Shown one piece after another: positions 8,926 through 18,722 of a stretch of 64,000 nt of DNA. Source of the DNA: Janthinobacterium sp. 17J80-10. GTDB taxonomy: Bacteria > Pseudomonadota > Gammaproteobacteria > Burkholderiales > Burkholderiaceae_D. Under the pieces are notes generated by a model, which saw only the letters and a list, made by a program, of their open reading frames with translations, searched no databases and was not told where the DNA came from. Position numbers and translations under genes: made by a program. The number at the start of each line of letters is the position of its first letter. Within the stretch, counting starts at the first letter, position 1. The stretch covers positions 3,224,001-3,288,000 of the forward strand of contig NZ_CP035311.1 of the NCBI RefSeq assembly GCF_004114795.1, read 5' to 3'.

Positions 8926-8997
8926 TTACCGCTTTTCCACCGCCGTTGGGCTGGAATAGCTAAAGTAAAAATAAAAGTAAAAGCGTGCGGGTTTCAT
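8926..8997 (-). CDS. aroG leader peptide (23 residues, Phe/Tyr-rich)
   Basis: ATG at 8997 opens a 23-codon ORF ending with TAA at 8926-8928. After M-K-P-A-R come four Phe and four Tyr within nine residues (F-Y-F-Y-F-Y-F-S-Y), then SSPTAVEKR. Alternating runs of codons for the end products of the pathway, directly before an intrinsic terminator and the first-step gene, match the architecture of pheA-type leaders. Ribosome stalling on scarce Phe-tRNA or Tyr-tRNA would free an antiterminator and allow aroG transcription. The ribosome site is weak by eye. Identification rests on composition and position; mechanism is inferred. Confidence 0.75.
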   Translation of the reverse strand: MKPARFYFYFYFSYSSPTAVEKR

Positions 8998-9121
8998 CGA
9001 TATCACTCAAATACTTCGCTGATACGGAAATATTGCTATAAATCCGGCCATTTGGCAAGTTCATGGCCCATTTTAACAAAAATAAGACATGAACAGGACG
9101 AAACTGCGTCCCTTATTCAGC

Positions 9122-10582
9122 CTATGCCGTACCGCCCACCGTCATGCCATCGATGCGCATGGTCGGCTGGCCGACCCCCACCGGGACGCTCTGGCCTTCC
9201 TTGCCGCACACGCCGATACCGGGATCGAGGCGCATGTCATTGCCAATCATGGAGACCCGGTGCAACACTTCGGGACCATTGCCAATCAGCGTCGCGCCCT
9301 TGACGGGGTAAGTCACCTTGCCATCTTCGATCATGTAGGCTTCGCTGGCGGAAAACACGAACTTGCCATTGGTGATATCGACCTGGCCGCCACCGAAGTT
9401 GACGGCATACAAACCATTCTTGACCGAAGCAATGATCTCGGCCGGGTCCTTGTCGCCATTCAGCATGTAGGTATTGGTCATGCGCGGCATCGGCAGGTGG
9501 GCAAAGGATTCGCGGCGCGCATTGCCTGTCACCGGCATCTTCATCAGGCGCGCATTCAGGGTATCCTGGATATAGCCTTTCAGGATGCCATCCTCGATCA
9601 GGGTAGTGCACTGGGTCGGGTTGCCCTCGTCATCCATGTTGAGCGAGCCGCGGCGGTCAGCCAGGGTGCCGTCATCCACTACCGTCACGCCCTTGGCGGC
9701 GACGCGTTCGCCGATACGGCCGGAGAAAGTGCTCGAGCCCTTGCGGTTGAAATCGCCTTCCAGGCCATGGCCAACCGCTTCATGCAGCAATACGCCAGGC
9801 CAGCCCGGCCCCAGGACCACGGTCATCGGCCCGGCCGGCGCCGGCCGCGCATCGAGGTTCACGAGCGCGGAATCCACTGCCTCGGCAGCATATTTCTCCA
9901 GCAGTTCCTCGGTAAAATAATCATAGCGGTAACGCCCGCCGCCGCCAGACGAACCCATTTCGCGGCGCCCATCCTGCTCGGCAATCACGGTCACGGACAG
10001 GCGCACCAGCGGGCGGATGTCGGCGCCGATCACGCCATCGCTGCGCACCACCAGCACCACGTCGTATTCCCCGGCCAGTCCTGCCATCACCTGCACCACG
10101 CGCGGGTCGCGCGCGCGGGCGATGCGCTCGACCTTTTCCAGCAGCTTGACCTTTTGCGTGGCATCCAGCGAAACCAGCGGATCGTTCGGCAGGTACAACT
10201 GGCGACTGCCGCCGGGCTGGATGGCTTGCGCCACCTTGATCCGGCCGGCGCCCTGGCGCGCGATAGTGCGCGTGGCAGCGGCGGCCTCGTTCAGGGCCCG
10301 TTCGGAAATTTCGTCGGAATAGGAAAATGCCGTCTTGTCGCCGGACACAGCGCGCACGCCGACACCCTGATCGATCGAGAAACTGCCGGTCTTGACAATA
10401 CCTTCCTCCAGGCTCCAGCCTTCGTTCTTGGTAAACTGGAAGTACAAGTCGGCGTAATCGACCCTGTGGGTAAACATCGTGCCAAGCGTCGCCAGCAATT
10501 TGGATTCATCCAGGCCGAAAGGCGTCAGCAGGAGGTCGCGGGCGGTCGCAAGCGCGGTCAGGTTCGGTTCGAATGGTTTCAT
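9122..10582 (-). CDS. tldD: Metalloprotease TldD
   Basis: TldD forms a heterodimer with TldE (PmbA) that degrades unfolded peptides and matures certain peptide antibiotics; TldD contributes the zinc site. The 486-residue protein has the diagnostic [20 protein letters not shown] block (extended HExxxH zinc motif), an N-terminal [20 protein letters not shown] region, and a C-terminal [18 protein letters not shown] stretch. It is the last gene of a minus-strand set beginning with the YhdP gene and the nitrilase. No tldE/pmbA copy lies in this window. Confidence 0.95.
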   Translation of the reverse strand: MKPFEPNLTALATARDLLLTPFGLDESKLLATLGTMFTHRVDYADLYFQFTKNEGWSLEEGIVKTGSFSIDQGVGVRAVSGDKTAFSYSDEISERALNEAAAATRTIARQGAGRIKVAQAIQPGGSRQLYLPNDPLVSLDATQKVKLLEKVERIARARDPRVVQVMAGLAGEYDVVLVVRSDGVIGADIRPLVRLSVTVIAEQDGRREMGSSGGGGRYRYDYFTEELLEKYAAEAVDSALVNLDARPAPAGPMTVVLGPGWPGVLLHEAVGHGLEGDFNRKGSSTFSGRIGERVAAKGVTVVDDGTLADRRGSLNMDDEGNPTQCTTLIEDGILKGYIQDTLNARLMKMPVTGNARRESFAHLPMPRMTNTYMLNGDKDPAEIIASVKNGLYAVNFGGGQVDITNGKFVFSASEAYMIEDGKVTYPVKGATLIGNGPEVLHRVSMIGNDMRLDPGIGVCGKEGQSVPVGVGQPTMRIDGMTVGGTA

Positions 10583-10680
10583 GGGCGCACTGGTGTGATG
10601 GGGTTAGCGTACCGGAAACCCGGCAGGACAGAAAAAGCATTGTAGAACATCCGGCAAGCCGGCGCTGTGCTGGCAGAAAA

Positions 10681-11493
10681 TCATAGCTTGCGGTGCCGCA
10701 ATGCCGGCAGGTTTTCGCGCACCCGCGCCAGTTCGGCGGCATCAAGCTCGCCCACCACCACGCCTTCGCCCTCCGACAAGACTGCCTTGACCTCGCCCCA
10801 CGGGTCGATCAGCATGCTGTGGCCCCAGGTGCGGCGACCGTTGACATGCTTGCCGCCCTGGGCCGCGGCCAGAACGTAGCACTGGTTTTCGATCGCCCTG
10901 GCCCGCAGCAGGATTTCCCAGTGCGCGCGCCCGGTCGTATAAGTAAACGCTGCCGGCACCACGATCAGCGAGACCGGCCCCATGGCCCGGTACAATTCCG
11001 GGAAACGCAGGTCGTAGCAAACCGACAGGCCAATATCGCCGAACGGCGCGCAAAACACCGTGACGTCCTTGCCGTGCACAATGGTTTGCGATTCGTCGTA
11101 GGATTCTTCGCCCTTGGTGAAGCTGAACAGATGGATCTTGTCGTAACGCGACACCATGGCGCCGTCCGGCCCATACACCAGCGTGGCATTCATGACCTTG
11201 CCCGCCTCGGGCGCCACCAGTGGCAAGGTGCCGCCAATCATCCATATCTTGTGTTCGCGGGCGATTTCCGACATGAAGTGCTGGATCGGCCCGCCATCCG
11301 GCGCTTCGGCCAGGCTCAGCTTGTCGGTGTCCTGCATGCCCATGACGGGCCAGTACTCCGGCAGCAGTACAAGTTGCGCGCCCTGCCCGGCGGCGGCGGC
11401 GATCAGGCGCCGGGCCGCTGCAAAATTCTCTTCCACATTGGGCGTGGAAACCATTTGCACGGCGGCGACTTTGACTGGTGTGTTTGTTTGCAT
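10681..11493 (-). CDS. Carbon-nitrogen hydrolase (nitrilase superfamily, Nit1/Nit2-like)
   Basis: A 270-residue amidase of the nitrilase superfamily with the complete catalytic triad: Glu46 in LLPEYW, Lys119 in YDKIHLF and Cys159 in LSVCYDLRFPELYR. Close family members hydrolyse deaminated glutathione (Nit1/YbeM) or omega-amides such as alpha-ketoglutaramate (Nit2); sequence alone does not decide here. ATG 11493 is preferred over a TTG at 11511 because similarity begins at the VKVAAVQMVS strand. It starts 15 nt after the YhdP stop and precedes tldD by 98 nt on the same strand. Confidence 0.88.
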   Translation of the reverse strand: MQTNTPVKVAAVQMVSTPNVEENFAAARRLIAAAAGQGAQLVLLPEYWPVMGMQDTDKLSLAEAPDGGPIQHFMSEIAREHKIWMIGGTLPLVAPEAGKVMNATLVYGPDGAMVSRYDKIHLFSFTKGEESYDESQTIVHGKDVTVFCAPFGDIGLSVCYDLRFPELYRAMGPVSLIVVPAAFTYTTGRAHWEILLRARAIENQCYVLAAAQGGKHVNGRRTWGHSMLIDPWGEVKAVLSEGEGVVVGELDAAELARVRENLPALRHRKL

Positions 11494-11507
11494 AGGTGGG
11501 CCCTGGG

Positions 11508-14500
11508 TCAATTTACCTTTTCAATCGTGGCTTGCGTCCCAGTGGGCGCGATTTCACCGGTGGCGGTGTCGTTTTTCCTGCCAAGCTTCGTGACCACGGG
11601 CTCTTTCCACGGCCCGGTAATCTGGTATTCGAAAGTAAAGGCTTTCATCAGGGGATCGCGCAGGAACAGTTGCGCCAGGAAAGTGCCGAGACCAATGACC
11701 GGATTGACCGCCAGACCATACACGATCGAAGCTGCACCGGCATTGATGTCGGGGATGATCGCCACGTGCAGGTTGGTACTCTCCCTGGCGATATCGGCGC
11801 TGCCATCCATCAGGACGGTGGCGCTGACGCCGCGCATCTTAAAATTATCGGTCTTTGCCACCCCTTGGGCGATCGCGGCAGTGCCGACAATGCCATCAAA
11901 GGCAAAGCCCTCCGAGAAAACATCGCGGAAATCCAGCGCCAGGCGGCGTGGCAAGGATTGCAGGCTCAGGACACCAAGCAGTTTGGCAGCGCTGGGGTCC
12001 ACCTTGAGAAATTGTCCGGCGCCGATATTCAAGCTCAACTGCCCTTCCATCGAGGGAATATCGAGTTCGAAGGGCAATCCTTTCCAGCGCAATTCCCCCT
12101 CCATTTTCCCCTTGCCGCCGCGCAGCACATTGCTGAAGCCGAAACGGTCCAGCAATTTGCCGGCATCGGTGATCTGCAGGGAATAATTCAGGCTCGACTG
12201 GCTGAAGCCGTCGCGGGTAAGCCATTTGCCTTTGGCCTGCAGTTCCCCGTCCGCATTCATGATGGCCAGCTTGTTGATGCGCCACTCGCGCATGCCGCCG
12301 GCCGGGCGCAGATTATTGGCCTGCAGCTCCAGTTGGCCAAAGCGCTTGCCAAACAACTCGAAGTTTTCAGCAACAATATCCAGGGCTGGAATCTGGGCGG
12401 CTTCCTGCTTGCCTTCAAATAAATCCGAGACGTCCGACGCCGCCGACTTCGGCACCACCAGCGAGGCCAGGCGCGCCGTCACCTTGCCCAGTCCCCTGCC
12501 CGTGGGCGAGTCATTCCAGGTGATGTAACCGGAGACCTGCCCGGAATCGATATTGGCTTGCCATGAACCCTTTTGATGCGATGCGCCAACCACCACGTTG
12601 TCGAGCTTCTTGCCCGCGATGATCAGCTCGCTGGCCCGCGCTGCCAGTACTTCCGGTTCGATGTATTGGGACAGCCCGGAGGCGGACGCACCGGCCGCAG
12701 CGCTGGCAGCGCCGTTACGGGGTGCCGGATTGCTGCCGCCGATGATGGCCGATACCGACTGGCTCCATGCATCGATATTCAGCGATGGCACGTTGACGTT
12801 CGCAATCACGCCACTGTCCGGTTGTGGCGCGGGCTCATTGATGCCAATACCGCCGCGCAGCACGCGCCAGGAAGCATTGGCAACACGCGCCTTTTCACGT
12901 TCATACCAGATGGCGATCGCAGGACCTGCAGTTATCCTGATTTCGTCACGCATGCGCTCGGCATCACTGGCCTTGCCGGTCAATTCCAGCTTGAAGGGCA
13001 AGGCATCGCGGGCAGACTTTTGCAAGGGGGCAGGAAAGTTAAGGCCAATGCCCTGCAGGGTCGACTCCACCGTGACATCGGTCTGCCCGCCTTTTTTCAC
13101 GCGGATCAGCGCAGTGTAGCGGGTGCTGCCCTCAAGGCGATCGGCGATACGCTGAATGGCCGGTTCCTTGTACGCCTTGCGCACGCCATCGGTAGTCAGG
13201 TTGCCCGCAGCCTTGATGACGATCGTACCGTCGCGCAGGGTGTTGCCGGTAATGACGCTGGCGCCGCCGACAAAACCTGCCTTGATGGCGGGCATATTGA
13301 TGCCGCGCTCGGAAAACTCGAGCTTGCCGCTGGCGGCCGACAGGGTCGGCAAACCGTCGAAGAGGTCGATATCATTGCCGAGGAATTGCAAGGCGCCCTG
13401 CACGGTCGCATTCTCGACCGCATTCAGCGGCAATTGCAGCTTCAGCGCCAGTCGCGCCTTGCCACTGGCCCGGCTATCGTCGGTAAAGTGGCCGATCCAC
13501 GCTGCTACCGGGCTGGCGCGCACATAACCCAGAAAATCCTGCATGGATGCGTCGGCATGCCCATCGATCTCAAGGCGCGGATCGTCCGACAAGAGATCAG
13601 GAATCACCGCCTGGACATCGGCCAGCTGAGCGCCGGCGGTCGTGGCGGTATCAGCCTTGATTTCCATGCGCGTGCGGTTGAAGGCAATCGTCCCCTGCAC
13701 TTTTTCAAGAATGGGCCACATCGGCGCCTTGCCATCCGGGGCAAAGTCTCCAGGAGTGTAATTCAGCCGTCCATCGACAATCCTGCCGCTGAGCGTAAAT
13801 TCACCAGCAGGCTTGACGCCTGGCCGCTCAGTCCGGAATGGGAAGTCCGCCAGATTGCCCCTGATCCGCAAAGCGAGGTTATGGGCCTTGCCGCCCTCGA
13901 GCCCGCCCGCCAGCCAGGCGCGGGTCTGGTCAGGTGTTTGCAGCGGCAGGTAGCGCCCCACCTTGGCAAGATCCAGGTCGATAATTTTCCCCGTAAGGTC
14001 GATCTGCCCCAGTGGCGTCCCCTGGTGCGCTTGCAAGGGCATCAAATGGCGTCCCGACAGGGAGGCAACCAGCCCGTCCTGGGCGAAATCCATGCGCTCG
14101 ATCTCCAGCAGCAATTGCGCATCCCTCTGGAATGTCCAGCTGGCTTGCATGTCGAGTTTTTCAAACGACTTGACCGGCTCGCTGAAATAACCGGGCAGAT
14201 TCAATTCAAGCCCGCTGGAGGCCAGTTGAAAACGGCCACCTTTATCGCTGGCATCGACTGAGCCGCTCAGGTTGGCGAACCCCGGAATGCCGGGCAAGGC
14301 GGCCTGGGCGGGCTGGGAAGCCGTCTTCGGGCGCGCGGGCCGCGGCGGCTGGGCCTGCATGCTCAGGCCGGAAAACTGCCCCCTGACATGATACGCGGCC
14401 AGGGCCGGATAGCTGCCCTGCCATTGCATGGCAAAATCCCTGATTTGCCCGCGCGGCTGGAAATCCGCCAGCAACTCGCGCTGGCCTGCCGGTAGCGGCA

Positions 14501-15737
14501 GCCGTTCAACAAAATTCGCCAGGGTGTGCAAATCAAGCAACTTGGCTGTCACCTCGAATTTTTCCGGCTTGCCGTTCCTGGCCGGCGTATATCGTTCGGA
14601 CAAGGTAGTCCTCGGGAACAGCAAGCCGTCCCGGGTCTTGAACGAAAAATCCGCCAGTGCGATTGCATGGCCATGCATGCCGAATGTCGGTGCGCCATCC
14701 TGGCTGCGCTGATCGATTTCTTCACGAACCGAGATGCGGCCGTCCACGTGCAACAGGTCCAGCGGCTGCAAATCGCGGCGCAGGCGGGTGTGCACATCGG
14801 CCAGCGAAAGATCGGCACTGAAATCGGCGACCCTTGCCTGGTTAAGATCCAGCCAGGCACGCACCGAGCCGCGCCCCTTTGTCAGTTCGACAGGATAATC
14901 AAAATAGGCTTTCCACACCGCCAGGTCGGTGTCGCGCAAATCTGCATACAGTTCACCGGTCCACCGCCTGACGTCGGAAATGCGGCTGGCAAAATGCGGA
15001 TGCTGAAAGTCCGCGCGGATATCCAACGGCTGTGCAAAGCTGGAAGGCGGCGTTGCCCGAAGGGCGAACCGATGGCGACGCCAGTCATTACGCAGGACAA
15101 ACTCGACGCCTTGCAGAGCAAGTTCCGGCGCTCCCCGCTTTTCGTCCAGCCAGCTTACGCTGCCGCCACGAATCACGATTTCTTCCTGTTTCAGGACCCA
15201 GTCCATTCCTTGGCCCTGGTCGTTACCAGCCTGGTTCAGGTCAACCAGAATGCCGCCCACATGCAGCAAGCCATCGCGGTCGCGCCGGATTGCCATGTCT
15301 GGCTGGTCGATTTCCAGGCGATGCAGACGCAGGTCGAGCGCCAGCACGGATGACCAGGCCAGCGTTGCCGAGACCTTGGGCAAGACCAGGGCGGGCTGAC
15401 CGCCTGCATCCCGCACCACCACATCCACCAGGTGCAGATGCGGGCGCAAGCCGCGCCAAGAGGCGCTCATGCCGCGGGCCTCGACGGGCCGGCCAACGGC
15501 CTGGCTGGCCATTTGTTCGATTGCGGGTTTATAGGTGTCGATATTCGGCAGAATTACATAGCGCAATACCAGGACCACGGCCGCAAACAGAAAATAGGCC
15601 ACGACCAGCAACTTGAATAAAGCACCCAGGAGATGGCAGGTAGCCGTGTTGGCATGGCGGCAGGCACGTCGCCCTACTCTCCAGAACGCTCCAAGGCGCT
15701 GGCGAACCGGTGAAAAGGAAGATTGGTCTCTTGGCAT
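11508..15737 (-). CDS. YhdP family AsmA-like envelope protein
   Basis: A 1409-residue protein with one N-terminal transmembrane helix (about residues 40-65, LLVVAYFLFAAVVLVLRYVI), the remainder being a long beta-rich periplasmic region ending in an AsmA/TIGR02099-type C-terminal domain (SANVHVAIIPDINAGAASI-like region, then LGTFLAQLFLRDPLM). YhdP belongs to the AsmA-like bridge proteins proposed to move phospholipids between inner and outer membrane in Gram-negative bacteria. Length is in the family's range. It is first in a minus-strand set with nitrilase and tldD, and diverges from glnE across 189 bp. Confidence 0.9.
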   Translation of the reverse strand: MPRDQSSFSPVRQRLGAFWRVGRRACRHANTATCHLLGALFKLLVVAYFLFAAVVLVLRYVILPNIDTYKPAIEQMASQAVGRPVEARGMSASWRGLRPHLHLVDVVVRDAGGQPALVLPKVSATLAWSSVLALDLRLHRLEIDQPDMAIRRDRDGLLHVGGILVDLNQAGNDQGQGMDWVLKQEEIVIRGGSVSWLDEKRGAPELALQGVEFVLRNDWRRHRFALRATPPSSFAQPLDIRADFQHPHFASRISDVRRWTGELYADLRDTDLAVWKAYFDYPVELTKGRGSVRAWLDLNQARVADFSADLSLADVHTRLRRDLQPLDLLHVDGRISVREEIDQRSQDGAPTFGMHGHAIALADFSFKTRDGLLFPRTTLSERYTPARNGKPEKFEVTAKLLDLHTLANFVERLPLPAGQRELLADFQPRGQIRDFAMQWQGSYPALAAYHVRGQFSGLSMQAQPPRPARPKTASQPAQAALPGIPGFANLSGSVDASDKGGRFQLASSGLELNLPGYFSEPVKSFEKLDMQASWTFQRDAQLLLEIERMDFAQDGLVASLSGRHLMPLQAHQGTPLGQIDLTGKIIDLDLAKVGRYLPLQTPDQTRAWLAGGLEGGKAHNLALRIRGNLADFPFRTERPGVKPAGEFTLSGRIVDGRLNYTPGDFAPDGKAPMWPILEKVQGTIAFNRTRMEIKADTATTAGAQLADVQAVIPDLLSDDPRLEIDGHADASMQDFLGYVRASPVAAWIGHFTDDSRASGKARLALKLQLPLNAVENATVQGALQFLGNDIDLFDGLPTLSAASGKLEFSERGINMPAIKAGFVGGASVITGNTLRDGTIVIKAAGNLTTDGVRKAYKEPAIQRIADRLEGSTRYTALIRVKKGGQTDVTVESTLQGIGLNFPAPLQKSARDALPFKLELTGKASDAERMRDEIRITAGPAIAIWYEREKARVANASWRVLRGGIGINEPAPQPDSGVIANVNVPSLNIDAWSQSVSAIIGGSNPAPRNGAASAAAGASASGLSQYIEPEVLAARASELIIAGKKLDNVVVGASHQKGSWQANIDSGQVSGYITWNDSPTGRGLGKVTARLASLVVPKSAASDVSDLFEGKQEAAQIPALDIVAENFELFGKRFGQLELQANNLRPAGGMREWRINKLAIMNADGELQAKGKWLTRDGFSQSSLNYSLQITDAGKLLDRFGFSNVLRGGKGKMEGELRWKGLPFELDIPSMEGQLSLNIGAGQFLKVDPSAAKLLGVLSLQSLPRRLALDFRDVFSEGFAFDGIVGTAAIAQGVAKTDNFKMRGVSATVLMDGSADIARESTNLHVAIIPDINAGAASIVYGLAVNPVIGLGTFLAQLFLRDPLMKAFTFEYQITGPWKEPVVTKLGRKNDTATGEIAPTGTQATIEKVN

Positions 15738-15926
15738 GAATGGAAGCGTAACGTCCCGGTCTGGCGGGTTTTTTGACCTCTAGTAACCGAAAAAGGGGAC
15801 AGCGTGAGCGCTGGCGGACCAAACCCAGCGTACAATAAAATAATAAAAATCATACATTGTCCGCAATCATACCTATAGCCCTGCGCGACAGGAAGCCGCC
15901 ATGGCCTCGCTCACTGAAATTTACCT

Positions 15927-18647
15927 ATGACAACCCATTCCTTCACTGGTGCCACTGCCTCGCGCTTTTATTCGCGCTGGCTGGCGGCAGACCCGATTCG
16001 CCTGACGCAAGCGGCAAGCCTTGCCGGATTATCGCTTGGCCGGGATATTTTTGCCAAAATATTACAAACAGAAACAGATGCCGGCATGCCCCTGCCACGC
16101 GCCATGCGGCGCTTGCGCAACCTCGTTGTGGCGGGCCTGATCGAACGCGACCTGGACGGCCGCGCCGACATGAACGAGGTCGTCACCGCCATCAGCGATC
16201 TGGCCGAGTTCGTGCTGGAAAACCACGTGACGGCACTGACCGCGGAAATGATCGAGCGCCACGGTACCCCTGTCGGTGCGGAATCGGGCAAGCGCCAGGA
16301 CCTGATCGTGCTTGGCATGGGCAAGCTGGGCGGACGTGAATTGAATGTGTCATCCGATATCGACCTGATTTTCGTCTATCCCGAAGATGGGGACACACAG
16401 ACCGACAATCCCGAGCAAAAATCGCTGTCCAACCACGAATTCTTTACGCGCCTTGGCAAGCGGCTGATCAAGGATATCGCCGACATCACGGAAGATGGCT
16501 TTTCCTTCCGTGTCGACATGGCGCTGCGGCCAAATGGCGCATCGGGGCCGCTCGTCGCAAGCTTCGGCATGGTAGAGGAATACCTGGTCGTGCAAGGACG
16601 CGAGTGGGAGCGCTACGCCTGGGTCAAGGCGCGCGCGATCACGGGACAGGCCGATGACATCGTGGCGCTGGAAGCCATCGTCAAGCCCTTCGTCTACCGG
16701 CGCTACCTGGATTTCGGCGCAATCGAGGCAATGCGCGGCATGCATGCGCAGATCCGCGCCGAAGTCGTGCGCCAGGAAACCCGCCACCCGGAACGCAGCC
16801 ACAACGTCAAGCTGGGCCGCGGCGGCATCCGTGAAATCGAATTCCTCTCCCAGGTCTTCCAGTTGATCCGGGGCGGCCGCGACACTGACCTGCGCGACCG
16901 CTCCACCCGCAATACCCTGCGTACGCTGGCTGCAAAACAATTGCTGGGAACGGAGGAAGTCGACCAGCTGCTTGAGGCCTATGCCTTTCTGCGCAACCTG
17001 GAACACCGCCTGCAATACCTCGACGATGCCCAGACACATACCCTGCCTGCCAATGAAACGGACCGCCAGACCGTCGCCAACATGATGGAGTTTGCCGACA
17101 CGCCGGCGTTGCTGGCAGCACTGGAACAGCGACGCAGTTTTGTCGCCGCCCGCTTCGATGCGATTTTTGCCGACAAAAGCGGCCAGGATGGCGATGGCGG
17201 CGAAACCGACAGCGCCACCGCCGTGGCGCAGGACGACGACCTCGATGCCCTGCAGTCGTCGCTGGCAGCGCTTGGCTTTACCGATGCGCCCGGCGCCGCA
17301 CAACGCCTGTGGGTGACCTGGCAGTCGCCGCGCCTGCAATCGCTGCCGGCCGCCAGCCGCAACCGGGTCATCGCGCTGGTCAATAGCGCCCTGCCCCTGA
17401 TCGCCGCCTGCGGCGAGGCGCAAAACGCCACCCTCAATCGCCTGCTGGATTTTTTCGAAGCGATTGCGCGCCGCGCCGCCTATCTGGCGCTCCTGACCGA
17501 ATACCCGCATGCCCTGAAACGGGTGGTGCGCATGATGCAGGCCAGTAACTGGGCCGCCCAGTACATGACGCGCCATCCGATCCTGCTGGACGAATTGCTC
17601 GACGACCGCACCCTGAAAGCCGCGCCGGACTGGTCCGCCTTCAGCACCGAATTGCAGCGCCAGATGGATGCGGCGGCCGGCGACACCGAGCGGCAGCTGG
17701 ATACCCTGCGCGAAATGCACCACGCCCAGCTCATGCGGCTGCTGGCGCAAGATCTCGAAGGCGACCTCTCCGTCGAGCGGCTCGCCGATCACCTCTCGGC
17801 GCTGGCCGACATCCTGGTCGGCGCCACTGTGCAAGCGGTCTGGCAAACCATTCCAAAACGCCACCGTGACGTACCGAAATTCGCGGTGATTGCCTACGGC
17901 AAGCTGGGCGGCAAGGAACTCGGCTACGCATCCGACCTGGATGTCATCTTCCTTTACGACGACGACGACCAGGAAGCCCCGGCCCACTATGCCAGGCTGG
18001 CACAACGATTCATTACCTGGATGACCAGCCATACGGCCGCCGGCATCCTGTTCGATGTCGATATCGCCCTGCGGCCGGACGGCGCCAGCGGATTGCTCGT
18101 GACCAGCGTCGCCTCCTTTGAAAAATACCAGGCGGAGTCTGCCTGGCTATGGGAACACCAGGCGCTGACACGCGCGCGCTTCTGCTCCGGCGACGCAGCC
18201 ATCGGCGCGCGCTTCGAAGCGATCCGTGAAGCGGTGTTGCGCAAGGACCGCGACGAGCAGGTGCTCAAGCAGGAAGTACGGTCCATGCGCCAGCGCATGC
18301 ACGATGGTCATCCCAATGCCAGCGGGCTATTTGACCTGAAGCACGATGATGGCGGCATGATCGACATCGAATTCATGGTGCAATACCTGATCCTGCGCCA
18401 CGCAGCCCAGCATCCGGAACTTGTCGCCGATATCGGCAATATCGCCTTGCTGAAGCTATGCGGGACATTAGGTCTGATCGACGCGCCCCTGGCCGAACAG
18501 GTCGCCAATGCCTATCGCACCTACCGCAAGCTGCAGCACCAGATCCGCCTGCAGGGCGAAGACAAGGCGCGTGTCGAGCCGGAGCGGGTGGAGGCAGAAG
18601 CAGCGGCAGTGCGCCAGCTTTGGTCAGGCATATTCGGTCAGGACTGA
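15927..18647 (+). CDS. glnE: Bifunctional glutamine synthetase adenylyltransferase/adenylyl-removing enzyme
   Basis: Controls glutamine synthetase by adding and removing AMP in response to PII and glutamine. The 906-residue protein has two nucleotidyltransferase domains. The first, the adenylyl-removing half, has GMGKLGGRELN then SSDIDLIF at about residues 130-149 (D144 and D146 are metal ligands). The second, the adenylylating half, has AYGKLGGKELG and SDLDVIFLYDDD at about 656-680. Length matches the family. An AT-rich stretch just upstream (about 15835-15855) probably contains the promoter. The gene converges on gap across a very strong terminator hairpin. Confidence 0.95.
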   Translation: MTTHSFTGATASRFYSRWLAADPIRLTQAASLAGLSLGRDIFAKILQTETDAGMPLPRAMRRLRNLVVAGLIERDLDGRADMNEVVTAISDLAEFVLENHVTALTAEMIERHGTPVGAESGKRQDLIVLGMGKLGGRELNVSSDIDLIFVYPEDGDTQTDNPEQKSLSNHEFFTRLGKRLIKDIADITEDGFSFRVDMALRPNGASGPLVASFGMVEEYLVVQGREWERYAWVKARAITGQADDIVALEAIVKPFVYRRYLDFGAIEAMRGMHAQIRAEVVRQETRHPERSHNVKLGRGGIREIEFLSQVFQLIRGGRDTDLRDRSTRNTLRTLAAKQLLGTEEVDQLLEAYAFLRNLEHRLQYLDDAQTHTLPANETDRQTVANMMEFADTPALLAALEQRRSFVAARFDAIFADKSGQDGDGGETDSATAVAQDDDLDALQSSLAALGFTDAPGAAQRLWVTWQSPRLQSLPAASRNRVIALVNSALPLIAACGEAQNATLNRLLDFFEAIARRAAYLALLTEYPHALKRVVRMMQASNWAAQYMTRHPILLDELLDDRTLKAAPDWSAFSTELQRQMDAAAGDTERQLDTLREMHHAQLMRLLAQDLEGDLSVERLADHLSALADILVGATVQAVWQTIPKRHRDVPKFAVIAYGKLGGKELGYASDLDVIFLYDDDDQEAPAHYARLAQRFITWMTSHTAAGILFDVDIALRPDGASGLLVTSVASFEKYQAESAWLWEHQALTRARFCSGDAAIGARFEAIREAVLRKDRDEQVLKQEVRSMRQRMHDGHPNASGLFDLKHDDGGMIDIEFMVQYLILRHAAQHPELVADIGNIALLKLCGTLGLIDAPLAEQVANAYRTYRKLQHQIRLQGEDKARVEPERVEAEAAAVRQLWSGIFGQD

Positions 18648-18660
18648 CCACCTGCATTTT

Positions 18661-18716
18661 CTTTCAACGCAATGAGAAACGCCCCGGCCAGCGGGGCGTT
18701 TCTCATTGCGTGAAAG
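18661..18716. terminator. Strong bidirectional terminator between glnE and gap
   Basis: A perfect 19-bp inverted repeat, ACGCAATGAGAAACGCCCC (18667-18685) against 18693-18711, is extended by a further 5 bp (CTTTC/GAAAG) after one bulged base. The stem of about 24 bp with a 7-nt loop sits exactly between two convergent genes. Confidence 0.85.
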
Positions 18717-18722
18717 CCGGTA

